From CAZDDI01 sp964504195 (GTDB taxonomy: Bacteria > Chloroflexota > Anaerolineae > B4-G1 > SLSP01), in contig CAZDDI010000005.1 of the NCBI GenBank assembly GCA_964504195.1, positions 62,001 to 126,000 on the forward strand: 64,000 bases of DNA, in the 5' to 3' direction. The notes below the pieces were generated by a model. The model saw only the letters and a list, made by a program, of their open reading frames with translations, was not told the origin of the DNA and made no database searches. This document shows positions 24,402-31,834 of this stretch, in pieces (the first letter of the stretch is position 1; the number at the start of each line of letters is the position of its first letter). A program made the position numbers and the translations under genes.

Positions 24402-24676
24402 GCCAGATCGCCCTCTTCACTATGGCACCGGCCAGTCCGACCCCTAGCCCGCCCCCGCCTACACCCGCGCTCACGGCCCCGCGTATAACGCTGCGCCGGG
24501 GGAGCATCTTCTCACACGCGGGGCGGCGTTACCAGATCGAAGAGATCGCGCTGGACTGGGGCGCGGACGGTAAACTGGTGGCACTGGATTTGTCCAATAC
24601 CACCGTCCCGATCCGCCGCGTGTGGACGAACCTGAGCGGGTTTACCCGTACTACGGGCTACGCACTCGAGGCGTAA
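24398..24676 (+). CDS. Small protein with N-terminal clamp-binding motif QIALF
   Basis: A 92-residue protein that begins MSQIALFTMAP. QIALF at residues 3-7 fits the bacterial beta-clamp-binding pentapeptide (Q-L/I-x-L-F). A 25-residue Pro/Thr/Ser linker then joins a small SH3-like beta domain (ITLRRGSIFSHAGRRYQIEE...LVALDLSNTTVPIRRVW). The same pentapeptide occurs at the C-terminus of the module helicase. It could tether a DNA-binding domain to the clamp encoded at 27014. Confidence 0.6.
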   Translation: MSQIALFTMAPASPTPSPPPPTPALTAPRITLRRGSIFSHAGRRYQIEEIALDWGADGKLVALDLSNTTVPIRRVWTNLSGFTRTTGYALEA

Positions 24677-24691
24677 CTCGGCTATCTTTCT

Positions 24692-24741
24692 CCGGGGGGA
24701 GGCGGGCAGCTTCCCCACCGGGAAAACAGCCGCGCGCCTCC
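24692..24741 (+). promoter_or_regulatory. Pseudoknot leader 8 (before the PrimPol gene)
   Basis: Stem 1: CCGGGGGGA (24692-24700) with TCCCC-a-CCGG (24712-24721). Stem 2: 24701-24707 with 24732-24738 (6 of 7 pairs). The A-rich joining loop is GAAAACA. CCTCCTGC (24737-24744) is perfectly complementary to GCAGGAGG (24756-24763), the ribosome site. Confidence 0.75.
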
Positions 24742-24769
24742 TGCCGGTGCAATTTGCAGGAGGAACCCC

Positions 24770-25708
24770 ATGAAAACCTTGTTGCCTACAGCCCTGGCCT
24801 ATCAACGAGCTGGGCTATCTGTCATCCCCTGCCGGCGCGCTGCGAAGCGCCCGTTAGTGGACTGGAAGCCGTATCAAGCCCGGCGCGCGGCGACGCTGGA
24901 ACTGCTCGCGTGGTTTTGTTGGTCGCAGACGGACGCGGTGGCGATTGTCACCGGCCCGATCAGCAGCCAGCTAGAGGTCATTGACTTCGACGCGCCGGAG
25001 CTGTTTCAACCCTGGTGTAACCAGGTGCAGGCGGCTACGCCGGGCTTACTCGAGCTGCTGCCCATCGTGCGCACGCCAAGCGGCGGGTACCATGTGTACT
25101 ATCGCCGCGCTGCGGAAGATACTGCCGCAGCCCAGCCAGGCAACCGCAAACTGGCGGTAGACCCGGAACGGCACCGGCAAGGGGGGAAATACACGTTGAT
25201 CGAAACGCGGGGCGCGGGGGGCTATGTGTTAGCCCCGCCCAGTAGTGGCTATACGCTGCTTCAGGGCGACCTGACCCAGATCCCGCTGGTGTACCCCGGA
25301 GCGTATGAAACGCTGCTGAGCAGCGCCCGCAGTTTTTCCCGTGCTCCCGAAATTGCATCCCACGGGATGCAATTTCCGCGCAGTCCGCGCCCCGCTGGCG
25401 CTCGCCGGCGGCCTGGCGATGATTACAACGTGCGCGGGAATGTGGGGTTTGTGTTGGAAAAGCATGGCTGGCGCTTAGCGCGCTACCAGAATGAAGAAGC
25501 GTATTGGCGACGACCCGGTAAACGGTGCGGCCATGGCGCGACCTTCAACTACGCGGGCTGCAACCTGTTCTACGTCTTCACGACAAATGCCCCGCCCTTC
25601 GAGCCCGAGCGCGCGTATAGCCGCTTTGCGGTCTATACACTGCTGGAGCACGGCGGCGATTATCGCCAGGCCGCGCTCACGCTGGGCCGACAAGGGTTTG
25701 GGCAGTAA
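24770..25708 (+). CDS. Bifunctional primase/polymerase (PrimPol) domain protein
   Basis: A 312-residue protein with the PrimPol N-terminal layout (PF09250): YQRAGLSVIPCRRAAKRPLVDW, then VAIVTG, the metal-binding VIDFD (DxD, residues 65-69), TPSGGYHVYYR (with the conserved His), and GAGGYVLAPPS. It would make primers and extend them at the module origin. The helicase part often fused to this domain is absent; a separate helicase is encoded at 32533. The C-terminal 110 residues contain KRCGHGATFNYAG. Good ribosome site (GCAGGAGG). Confidence 0.85.
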   Translation: MKTLLPTALAYQRAGLSVIPCRRAAKRPLVDWKPYQARRAATLELLAWFCWSQTDAVAIVTGPISSQLEVIDFDAPELFQPWCNQVQAATPGLLELLPIVRTPSGGYHVYYRRAAEDTAAAQPGNRKLAVDPERHRQGGKYTLIETRGAGGYVLAPPSSGYTLLQGDLTQIPLVYPGAYETLLSSARSFSRAPEIASHGMQFPRSPRPAGARRRPGDDYNVRGNVGFVLEKHGWRLARYQNEEAYWRRPGKRCGHGATFNYAGCNLFYVFTTNAPPFEPERAYSRFAVYTLLEHGGDYRQAALTLGRQGFGQ

Positions 25709-25709
25709 T

Positions 25710-25764
25710 TCTCAGCGAGAGGTGCAGCGGCCGCTCCCTGAGAGCTATACTCCGCTGCACCTCT
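25710..25764 (+). promoter_or_regulatory. Pseudoknot leader 9 (before the 25791 gene)
   Basis: Stem 1: TCTCAG-c-GAG (25710-25719) with CTC-c-CTGAGA (25734-25743). Stem 2: 25720-25730 with 25752-25762 (11 perfect bp). ACCTC (25759-25763) matches GAGGT (25778-25782). Confidence 0.72.
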
Positions 25765-25790
25765 GTAATTCAAAACGGAGGTATATATCT

Positions 25791-26561
25791 ATGACAATTA
25801 CCTGGCAGCACGCGCTCCAAGAGCGCGGCATTCTGCCCGAGCCGGGCTCCGCCTGGCCGGAGTTAGAGTCCGCCCGCGCCCGGGAGCAGCGCCAAACCGC
25901 GCCCCGGCTTGCCGCGCCGCTGAGCAGCGTGTTTATCTGGCTGTACCCAGATGGCTACGCCGAAGTGAGCGCGACGCCGGCAGAACCGTTCCACACGCTG
26001 GTTAGGCAGTCCGGCCTGACCCTAAACGCCGCGGATAAACTGGAAATCACCGGACTCGGTGACTGGTTACACCCGGTATATCCGGCTTCCGTGGCGGCTT
26101 TACTGGACGTTTTGCCAACGTACTATGTGCAGGGCTTTACCATTCGGTCAAACCTGGACATTGCCGGGCGCTGGAAACGCGCGCTCCGCGAAGAGCGTTG
26201 GCAACCCTATGTCACCGGCCTGGCCGCCGCAATAGCGGCCGTCGGCTTGCCCGTCCACCCGTATTACGCCTGGACGGATACGGACCCCGATTATCGGCGG
26301 TATGACTACGCCGCCCTGGAGATCGCCCTGCCAGATGCCCCTGATGCGGCCCGCCGGTTAGCGGTAGTGTTCGAGGAAGACCAGGTGCTCTTGCAACTGG
26401 AAACTCACTCGGCACCGCCCCTGACCAGGCGTCCCAATGAAGTCTTGTGGCAAGCCGAGGTGTACTCCTATCTCACCGGCGAGCACATCTTGCTGCCGGT
26501 AATCATGCAACTTTATGAAAGGATCACTACCGATGTGTTACACCGGACACTGCCTCTATGA
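25791..26561 (+). CDS. Unrecognised protein downstream of PrimPol
   Basis: A 256-residue protein. N-terminal helix (WQHALQERGILPEPG), then strands (VFIWLYPDGYAEVSATP), a helical core, and a second beta part (YDYAALEIALPD...LAVVFEEDQVLLQLETH). The ATG at 25791 follows ACGGAGGT. No recognised motif. Overlaps the next start by 29 bases. Confidence 0.55.
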   Translation: MTITWQHALQERGILPEPGSAWPELESARAREQRQTAPRLAAPLSSVFIWLYPDGYAEVSATPAEPFHTLVRQSGLTLNAADKLEITGLGDWLHPVYPASVAALLDVLPTYYVQGFTIRSNLDIAGRWKRALREERWQPYVTGLAAAIAAVGLPVHPYYAWTDTDPDYRRYDYAALEIALPDAPDAARRLAVVFEEDQVLLQLETHSAPPLTRRPNEVLWQAEVYSYLTGEHILLPVIMQLYERITTDVLHRTLPL

Positions 26562-26913
26562 AAATGACAATGGCGACTGCGGTTTGGCATGGGATGCCAC
26601 CGAGTATCCGGCAGATGCCGGGTGCCTGGCTGAGCAGCTGATAGACCAAGCCGAGCAAGCCGCTATGACCGCGCCCGCGCCACGCACTTGGGAGCAACGC
26701 TTGTTTGTCAACGATCAAGTTCCCGCGGCGAGCGTGGCCGATTTTCTGAACCGCTACTACAAGCCCGAACGTTACCACGGACGCGGCGCAGAGTACGCGG
26801 CAATCTTGTTGGCTGCCTATGAAGAAGATTTCGCGCGGGAGGGCTATGTCATCATTAGCCACCACGATAACGTCACGGGTAAAATCGTGGCGTATTTCGG
26901 CCCGGAAGCCTAA
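26533..26913 (+). CDS. Unrecognised small protein
   Basis: A 126-residue protein starting MCYTGHCLYENDNGDCGL, a three-Cys, one-His N-terminus that could bind metal. The rest is helical then beta (EDFAREGYVIISHHDNVTGKIVAYFG). GAAAGGATC supports the ATG at 26533 over 26515. Last gene before leader 10. Confidence 0.55.
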   Translation: MCYTGHCLYENDNGDCGLAWDATEYPADAGCLAEQLIDQAEQAAMTAPAPRTWEQRLFVNDQVPAASVADFLNRYYKPERYHGRGAEYAAILLAAYEEDFAREGYVIISHHDNVTGKIVAYFGPEA

Positions 26914-26925
26914 CCAGAACCCAAT

Positions 26926-26977
26926 CTATGTCGGGAGACCCCCTGCTCCCGGCATAGGCCGTGCCGCAGGGGGTCTC
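26926..26977 (+). promoter_or_regulatory. Pseudoknot leader 10 (before the sliding-clamp gene)
   Basis: Stem 1: CTATG-t-CGGGA (26926-26936) with TCCCG-g-CATAG (26947-26957). Stem 2: GACCCCCTGC (26937-26946) with GCAGGGGGTC (26966-26975), 10 perfect bp. CTCTTTG (26975-26981) can pair with CAAGGAG (26998-27004) with one wobble. Confidence 0.78.
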
Positions 26978-27013
26978 TTTGAAAACTTTAGTTTAAGCAA
27001 GGAGAAAACAACG

Positions 27014-28171
27014 ATGGGACTGCACCTGAACATGACGCGGGACGAACTGACCCGCGCGTTACAGACTGTGAAGGGCGCGCTGCCGACCAAGGCCAGCTTG
27101 CCCGTGTTGGAGCATTTTCACCTCAATGCCAATGGCGAGGTGTGGCTCGCGGCCACCAATTTGGCGGTCACGATTGCCACCGAACTCATGGCCCCCGTGG
27201 TGCTGCCCGGCAATGTATGTATTCAGGGTAAACAACTCCTGGAATTTGCCGGCACGCTGCCCGCGGTAGGCGCAGTGGAATTGACGCTGCTGGAAAAAAC
27301 GCTGAAACTGGCGTGTGGAAACACCCAGGCACGGTTGAAAACCCTGCCCGGCGATGAGTTTCCACACCTGCCAGACCCGCATAGCGCGGCCACCAGCCTC
27401 AGTGTGCCTACGGCGGCCTTTGCGGCGGCTGTACAGCAGGTGCTGACGGCGGGCGGCAAAACCGATACCGAGAACTCCATTTGGAGGCACCTGCTGGTGC
27501 AACCTAATGGCGAGACCCTGACTCTGGTGGCCGCCGATGGGGTGCGCCTGGCGCGGGCCGTGGTCACTGGAGTGACCGGCTCGCTGGGCACGCTAGACGG
27601 CGATCTCCTGTTACCGGCACCGGCGGCCCACGAACTGGGCCGGGTGTTCGGCAAAGAAGCGCCGCCCCAATTGAGTCTCTGGCTGGTGCATAATCGCCTC
27701 GTGGCCGTCGGCCAAGGCGCTTACCGCACGCTCATCGCGGCGGGGCTGGGCGCGGGGCAGTACCCGGATTACACAACGGTTATTCCCCAAGCCTACCAGA
27801 CGCGCCTGTTGGTAGAACGCCAAGCGTTGCTGACGGCAGTTAAGCAAGTGGGCATCTTTGCGCGGGAGCGGGAACAGCGGGTGCAGTTGAGTTATAACCG
27901 TGACCACAACCCGCACGCGCTGACCCTGACCGCTGACGCACTCTCTGGTGGAGCCGTCGTTGACGTCACTGCCGAGATCCGGGGCGCGGCGCAAGGCGCC
28001 GTGTGGATGAATGCCCGGTTCTTGCAGGAAGGCTTGCTGAGCCTGGACTGCGCGCAGGTCGCGTGGGATGTGCAGCAGCCGTACCAACCGTTGGTGCTGC
28101 GGCCCTGGCACGCGGACGCGGTAGATGCGGCGTATCTGTATCTGTTTATGCCGGTAGGCGTAGCCAGTTAG
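27014..28171 (+). CDS. dnaN: DNA polymerase III beta subunit (sliding clamp)
   Basis: A 385-residue protein, the normal length for a bacterial beta clamp. It has the N-terminal pattern LNMTRDELTRALQTVKGALPTK, the first-domain strand ending in RLKTLPGDEFPHLPD, the second-domain VLTAGGKTDTENSIWRHLL...LVAADGVRLARA, and the C-terminal YLFMPV that closes the peptide-binding cleft (HVIMPM type). It would form a dimeric ring holding polymerase on DNA. A second copy besides the chromosomal one implies a self-contained replicon. Several module proteins carry candidate motifs that would bind it. Confidence 0.93.
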   Translation: MGLHLNMTRDELTRALQTVKGALPTKASLPVLEHFHLNANGEVWLAATNLAVTIATELMAPVVLPGNVCIQGKQLLEFAGTLPAVGAVELTLLEKTLKLACGNTQARLKTLPGDEFPHLPDPHSAATSLSVPTAAFAAAVQQVLTAGGKTDTENSIWRHLLVQPNGETLTLVAADGVRLARAVVTGVTGSLGTLDGDLLLPAPAAHELGRVFGKEAPPQLSLWLVHNRLVAVGQGAYRTLIAAGLGAGQYPDYTTVIPQAYQTRLLVERQALLTAVKQVGIFAREREQRVQLSYNRDHNPHALTLTADALSGGAVVDVTAEIRGAAQGAVWMNARFLQEGLLSLDCAQVAWDVQQPYQPLVLRPWHADAVDAAYLYLFMPVGVAS

Positions 28172-28182
28172 TGGTTTTACTA

Positions 28183-28232
28183 CCTTTCACCTGTGGGGAG
28201 ACACGCGCTCCCCCGGGGAAAGGCGTGTCTCC
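28183..28232 (+). promoter_or_regulatory. Pseudoknot leader 11 (before the 39-residue peptide gene)
   Basis: Stem 1: CTTTC (28184-28188) and GGGGAG (28195-28200) with CTCCCC (28208-28213) and GAAAG (28218-28222). Stem 2: ACACGC (28201-28206) with GCGTGT (28223-28228). CTCCT (28229-28233) can pair with AGGAG (28252-28256) around a perfect CTAATG/CATTAG stem (28236-28250). Confidence 0.72.
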
Positions 28233-28264
28233 TGACTAATGTAACATTAGAAGGAGCCGAAACG

Positions 28265-28384
28265 ATGGTCGAGATCTTGGCGCCGTTGGCGCACCTGGCA
28301 GTAACTTTGGGCACCGGCGGCGTGCTGGTGCTAGGACTCCTGGGCTTAGGCCTCCTGGCGGCCCTGGTATGGGTCGCCACATAA
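28265..28384 (+). CDS. 39-residue single-span membrane peptide
   Basis: AAGGAG and 8-base spacing precede the ATG. The peptide (MVEILAPLAHLAVTLGTGGV then 19 residues rich in Leu/Gly/Ala) is one hydrophobic helix with almost no charge. It has its own pseudoknot leader and is followed by a 300-base non-coding stretch. Size and composition resemble phage holin-like or type I toxin peptides, but identity is not established. Confidence 0.6.
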   Translation: MVEILAPLAHLAVTLGTGGVLVLGLLGLGLLAALVWVAT

Positions 28385-28690
28385 AGTGCCGCCCGCTTAG
28401 CTTTACCGACCCCCGCGGGCGGCCCCTGGTCGCACCCAGGGGCGGTACTCCGCAAACCACTCGGGATAGGGGTGAACCCGGGTGGCAACTGGAAGCCCCG
28501 CAACTGAGTGATCCGGTTTTGAGCTGGTGCGCACGGGGTAAGTTTGCCGTAACAGCGGGCAGATTTGCAAGAGCCCCCGTGTAAAATTACGCACCCGAGG
28601 CAGCTCGCCTCACTTTCCGTCTGCGTGACGCCAGTCACACCTTCCGCAGAGCAGAGGCTTTTCAGGCCCTCTGCTCTGATCTCTTTTTAG
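28385..28690 (+). ncRNA. Candidate structured RNA ending in an intrinsic terminator
   Basis: No gene fits here. It opens with two perfect hairpins (GCCGCCCGC 28388-28396 with 28415-28423; CCCCTGG 28423-28429 with 28436-28442). After about 200 bases it ends with an 11-bp terminator stem followed by a T-run. It would be co-transcribed with the membrane peptide or made separately. I recognise no known RNA class. Confidence 0.45.
28647..28688 (+). terminator. Intrinsic terminator
   Basis: CAGAGCAGAGG (28647-28657) pairs perfectly with CCTCTGCTCTG (28668-28678), followed by ATCTCTTTTT. Confidence 0.8.
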
Positions 28691-28736
28691 GGCTGGGGGG
28701 CGCAGCGGTGTTTTTTCAGGATAATATGTTTTTTCT

Positions 28737-28784
28737 CTGGGGGAGACCGGATAGGTTTCCCGCACCAGGGAAAACCAGGTCTCC
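28737..28784 (+). promoter_or_regulatory. Pseudoknot leader 12 (before the 28812 gene)
   Basis: Stem 1: CTGG (28737-28740) and GGGA (28741-28744) with TCCC (28758-28761) and CCAG (28765-28768). Stem 2: GACC (28745-28748) with GGTC (28778-28781). It is shorter than the others. CCTCC (28783-28787) matches GGAGG (28804-28808). Confidence 0.6.
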
Positions 28785-28811
28785 TCCGACAACCCACAGT
28801 CTAGGAGGACG

Positions 28812-29237
28812 ATGATGTTGTATACCCCGACTACCCCGACCATGCCAGCCGCCCTGCTGGCACCCGTTATGCCGCCTCCGGCGCTGATGCGCCGGCGCAC
28901 GCTGATTCTAGAGTTTACCCAAGCCTGTCAGGGCGACCCTGACATCACGCCCGCGGGCATAGCCCTCCAGCGAGAATTTGACCCGCCTGCAGTAGGCGTG
29001 CGGTGGCGCATCCCTAACGAGTATACCGGGTATTACCTGCTCGTATTTCCGAGCGGGTGTCATACCTGCGCGCTGTACGAGGAAGATGCCCAGACTGGCA
29101 ACCGCCAGCGCGTGGCAATCTGGCAATTAGCCACGCTTACCACGGGCGCCGAGTTGTTGGCGCAGTGCCGGCAGGCAAGCGCAGACCGGGCCTGGGCCGA
29201 GTTCCAGGCCGAAAACGGCTGCGCAGTTGTGTTGTAA
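28812..29237 (+). CDS. Unrecognised protein
   Basis: A 141-residue protein starting at either of two adjacent ATGs after GGAGGAC. A Pro-rich N-terminus (TPTMPAALLAPVMPPPAL) leads to a beta-rich core (RWRIPNEYTGYYLLVFPSG, CHTCALYEEDA) and a helical end. CHTC could be a metal or redox site. Function unknown. Confidence 0.55.
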   Translation: MMLYTPTTPTMPAALLAPVMPPPALMRRRTLILEFTQACQGDPDITPAGIALQREFDPPAVGVRWRIPNEYTGYYLLVFPSGCHTCALYEEDAQTGNRQRVAIWQLATLTTGAELLAQCRQASADRAWAEFQAENGCAVVL

Positions 29238-29242
29238 TGTTG

Positions 29243-29271
29243 TCCCGGGCGCCGCGCGCGGCGCTGCGGGA
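29243..29271 (+). promoter_or_regulatory. Simple GC hairpin before the SWIM gene
   Basis: TCCCG-g-GCGCCGC (29243-29255) pairs with GCGGCGC-tg-CGGGA, a near-perfect hairpin with a tiny loop. No crossing partner. It lies 28 bases before the 29299 start. Confidence 0.5.
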
Positions 29272-29298
29272 ACTAGACCCTATAAGGAGTGAAGTAAG

Positions 29299-30039
29299 AT
29301 GACCCAGACTAAAACTTGGGAAACTGTATTACAGCGGCTTAGTGCGGCGCAAACTGCGCTAGAGACCGCGACTTATCGTGTTATCCGCCCCGTCCCCCGG
29401 CATCCGCGCCTGGCTCAATTACTGGCCGCAGTGCCGGCAGTAACTGTTGCCAACGGCGACGGGCGCGCTTATCAAGTGCGGTATGATCCGCAGGCGCAGC
29501 TCGCCACCTGTAACTGCCCGGACTTTACGGCGCGCGGCGGGGTGTGCTGCAAGCATACGTTGATGGCTATGTTGAGCGTGTGGCCGGAACATCTGGCGGC
29601 GCACCTGGCCGTGTTAGAAGAACTGTGCCGCACGCCGCCTGAACCGCCGCCGGCGGCCCCGGGGCCCACTTGGGCGCGCGCGGCGACGCTAGGCGTGCAG
29701 TTGCAGGTAGCCGAAGATGCTGACGCAGAAGCTGCTTATCCAGCGGCAGCCCCGGCTGAGGAGGACTCCGCACCGCCCCCGTCCTATCCCAGTCATTGGG
29801 AGCAACTGGCGACGGGGCAGTTCAAGTGGTGTCGTCTGCCGATGGTGACGCTGGAACGGCTGTTAGCCTTTTCCCTGGCCGACAGCCTCACGCAAATCCT
29901 GACCGCCCGGTTGGGAGTCACCGCGCCCGTCGCCCAGGAATTGGGTGACCAGCTGCTGACCAAAGTGGTGCATAGTCTGCGCCACCAGATCTGGCTAGAA
30001 GAACGCGCGCGGTATAACACGCCGGAAAGTTATTGCTGA
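29299..30039 (+). CDS. SWIM zinc-finger protein
   Basis: A 246-residue protein. The SWIM motif is complete: a strand YQVRYDPQAQLATC, then CNCPDFTARGGVCCKHTLM (C-x-C ... C-x-H, residues 71-86). SWIM domains bind DNA or partner proteins and often accompany helicases. A Pro/Glu linker (residues 112-160) leads to a helical C-terminal domain (VTLERLLAFSLADSLTQIL). AAGGAG precedes. It may work with the SNF2-type helicase at 32533, since SWIM-SNF2 pairs and fusions are common. Confidence 0.8.
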   Translation: MTQTKTWETVLQRLSAAQTALETATYRVIRPVPRHPRLAQLLAAVPAVTVANGDGRAYQVRYDPQAQLATCNCPDFTARGGVCCKHTLMAMLSVWPEHLAAHLAVLEELCRTPPEPPPAAPGPTWARAATLGVQLQVAEDADAEAAYPAAAPAEEDSAPPPSYPSHWEQLATGQFKWCRLPMVTLERLLAFSLADSLTQILTARLGVTAPVAQELGDQLLTKVVHSLRHQIWLEERARYNTPESYC

Positions 30040-30049
30040 GGAGGGCCGG

Positions 30050-30661
30050 ATGAGAAATCACCACGCTCAGCGGTTAGCCCGGAAGCGCCAAGCGTTCCGA
30101 TATTACTCGCGGGAGACTCCCGCAGTACCCGCACTGAATGCCGCAGCGCGCGCTAAGGCCGCTGCTCCGGCTTTGCCGACACCGCCGCAGCGGCCAAAAC
30201 CCGCGGCGCGAGTCTGGAACCCAGCGCTGCTGGCCGACGTGCAGCGGCACCTGGGCTATACGTTCACTGACCCGCAACTGCTCCAACTCAGCCTGACTCA
30301 TAGTTCGCTGGGCCGCCCCCATAACGAGCGCCTGGAATATCTAGGCGATACCGTGTTGGGGCTGGTCGTGGGGCACTGGTTATACCAGCACTACCCGCAC
30401 TGGCAGCCGGGGCAGTTGACGGAAATGCGCAGTGCGGTGGTCAACACGACCGCCCTGGCCGCCTATGCGCGGCAGTGGGAGCTGCCGTATGCGCTCCACT
30501 GCTCCCTCAGCGCCGATGCGCATGGAGTCCGCCGTAATACGCAGATCGCGGCAAATACCCTGGAAGCGCTCATCGGCGCGCTCTGGATTGACAGTGGCTA
30601 CCGCTGGCAAACCGTGCTCGCGGTACTGCAAGATATTCTGCAACAGCGCTTGAACCGGTAG
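30050..30661 (+). CDS. RNase III-like protein, copy 2 (Asn in place of a catalytic Asp)
   Basis: A 203-residue protein. A basic 55-residue N-terminal extension (QRLARKRQAFRYYS) precedes the RNase III domain: LGYTFTDPQLLQLSLTHSS, NERLEYLGDTVLGLVV (E93, E96, D100), and IAANTLEALIGALWIDSG. The residue equivalent to E. coli Asp114 is Asn169, while Glu172 (E117) remains. No dsRNA-binding domain. The partner copy at 12161 has Glu at the same site. It may be an impaired subunit, an RNA-binding chaperone, or half of a heterodimer. Confidence 0.85.
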   Translation: MRNHHAQRLARKRQAFRYYSRETPAVPALNAAARAKAAAPALPTPPQRPKPAARVWNPALLADVQRHLGYTFTDPQLLQLSLTHSSLGRPHNERLEYLGDTVLGLVVGHWLYQHYPHWQPGQLTEMRSAVVNTTALAAYARQWELPYALHCSLSADAHGVRRNTQIAANTLEALIGALWIDSGYRWQTVLAVLQDILQQRLNR

Positions 30662-30700
30662 CCGCTGCGGAGGCGCCGGTTAAATATAGACTTGACAAAC

Positions 30701-30740
30701 CCGGGGGACATTGCAGCCCCCTGGGGCGCGGATGTCCTCC
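30701..30740 (+). promoter_or_regulatory. Pseudoknot leader 13 (before the 30767 gene)
   Basis: Stem 1: CC-GGGGG (30701-30707) with CCCCC-t-GG (30717-30724). Stem 2: ACAT (30708-30711) with ATGT (30732-30735), extended by GC/GC. TCCTCC (30735-30740) can pair with GGAGGA (30754-30759). Confidence 0.62.
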
Positions 30741-30766
30741 GGTAAATTCCACTGGAGGAAGAGGCT

Positions 30767-31189
30767 ATGAGTGACTGTGTTGAAATTCAAGAGGTGCCCC
30801 AGTCCGCTTGCGATGCGGCTGCGGCGGTGTTACAGCGCCGGGCCGTGAGCCTGCAACCGGCTGACTTGCACACCCTGGTTACGACCGTGGTGGCGGCGGC
30901 TTTGCGGGAGGGCATCGTTCTGCGACTGCATGACCACGCGGCACAGCGGCCTAAACCGTTGCTGCCGGTGCAACTGACTTTGGACGCGCAGCCCGGCCGG
31001 GTCGGCCTGGCGGGTTATGACGCGGGCGGCGATTATGTTACCGATGTGTATGTGGAATACTATCAGGGGCAACTGGTGGCGCGGACCTGGAATTGGAACG
31101 GCGTCAATGGAGATGACCCTTCGAGTCAAGACGTGCTGCTCACCCGCCCACAGGTGGAAATCCTGGCCCGCGGGGGTGCGCCATGTTGA
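30767..31189 (+). CDS. Unrecognised protein
   Basis: A 140-residue protein. Helical N-terminus (SACDAAAAVLQRRAVSLQPADLHTLVTTVV) then a beta domain (VQLTLDAQPGRVGLAGYDAGGDYVTDVYVEYYQGQLVARTW). GGAGGAAGAGG precedes the ATG. Overlaps the next gene by 7 bases. Not recognised. Confidence 0.55.
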   Translation: MSDCVEIQEVPQSACDAAAAVLQRRAVSLQPADLHTLVTTVVAAALREGIVLRLHDHAAQRPKPLLPVQLTLDAQPGRVGLAGYDAGGDYVTDVYVEYYQGQLVARTWNWNGVNGDDPSSQDVLLTRPQVEILARGGAPC

Positions 31190-31737
31190 AGTCCACGACT
31201 ATCGAGGCGTGGCAGGGGAATTTCGAGATCGGCTTATTGGACGCGGTACGGCTGGGCATACTGCGCCCCGTCCGTGAGGCGGGGCAGTATTACCTGCAAC
31301 TCGCGGCTAACGGCCACCGCTGGGAAATCCCCCCGCGCCACTATGTCCGCTACGCTTTCGAGTTTTTGGCCTATCAGAGCGACCATGCGGCTTTCTGGCC
31401 GTACCAGCGCTTGAAAGCCCTGGGGTTCCAATACCTGCGGGGCTTCGACTATGAGGTGTGGCAAGCACGCCACGTCACCCCGACCGGCACCTACCCAGTG
31501 CTCCCCGATGACCCGGCTGCGCTGACCGCGTGGGAAGCCGAGATCGTGAGGCGGTTGAATCAGGAGCGCGTCGCGTTCCTGCACATGAGCCGCGCCAAGT
31601 TACACGCCTACTGGAAAGCCGTGGTTGTGGGCCTATTAGGGCGGCAACCACTCCGTCCAAACGGCGCTTATCTCTGGCAACTGCTGGTGGCCTATGGGTG
31701 CGAACTGCGCGCCGGGCCGCTGACGCAGTTGCTATAA
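31183..31737 (+). CDS. Unrecognised protein
   Basis: A 184-residue protein, aromatic-rich (YVRYAFEFLAYQSDHAAFWPYQRLK), helical with a small beta start (YYLQLAANGHRWEIPPRHY). Starts within the preceding gene. No motif. Last gene before leader 14. Confidence 0.55.
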   Translation: MLKSTTIEAWQGNFEIGLLDAVRLGILRPVREAGQYYLQLAANGHRWEIPPRHYVRYAFEFLAYQSDHAAFWPYQRLKALGFQYLRGFDYEVWQARHVTPTGTYPVLPDDPAALTAWEAEIVRRLNQERVAFLHMSRAKLHAYWKAVVVGLLGRQPLRPNGAYLWQLLVAYGCELRAGPLTQLL

Positions 31738-31751
31738 AGTAAACCAAGATT

Positions 31752-31798
31752 ACCTACGGGCAGGCGCAGCGCTTCCCGTAGGGGAAACCACGCTGCGC
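31752..31798 (+). promoter_or_regulatory. Pseudoknot leader 14 (before the 31835 gene), the clearest example
   Basis: Stem 1: CCTACGGG (31752-31759) with CCCGTAGG (31774-31781), 8 perfect bp. Stem 2: GGCGCAGCG (31762-31770) with CGCTGCGCC (31790-31798), 9 perfect bp. The joining loop is GGAAACCA. CCTTA-c-CAACAT (31797-31808) can instead pair with ATGTTG-a-TAAGG (31814-31825), hiding the ribosome site. Confidence 0.82.
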
Positions 31799-31834
31799 CT
31801 TACCAACATCCCATATGTTGATAAGGAGATCCAC

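Noticed and set aside
30692..30720. Promoter TTGACA before the 30767 gene
   Set aside because: No acceptable -10 box at 16-18 bases; the stretch downstream is pseudoknot stem.
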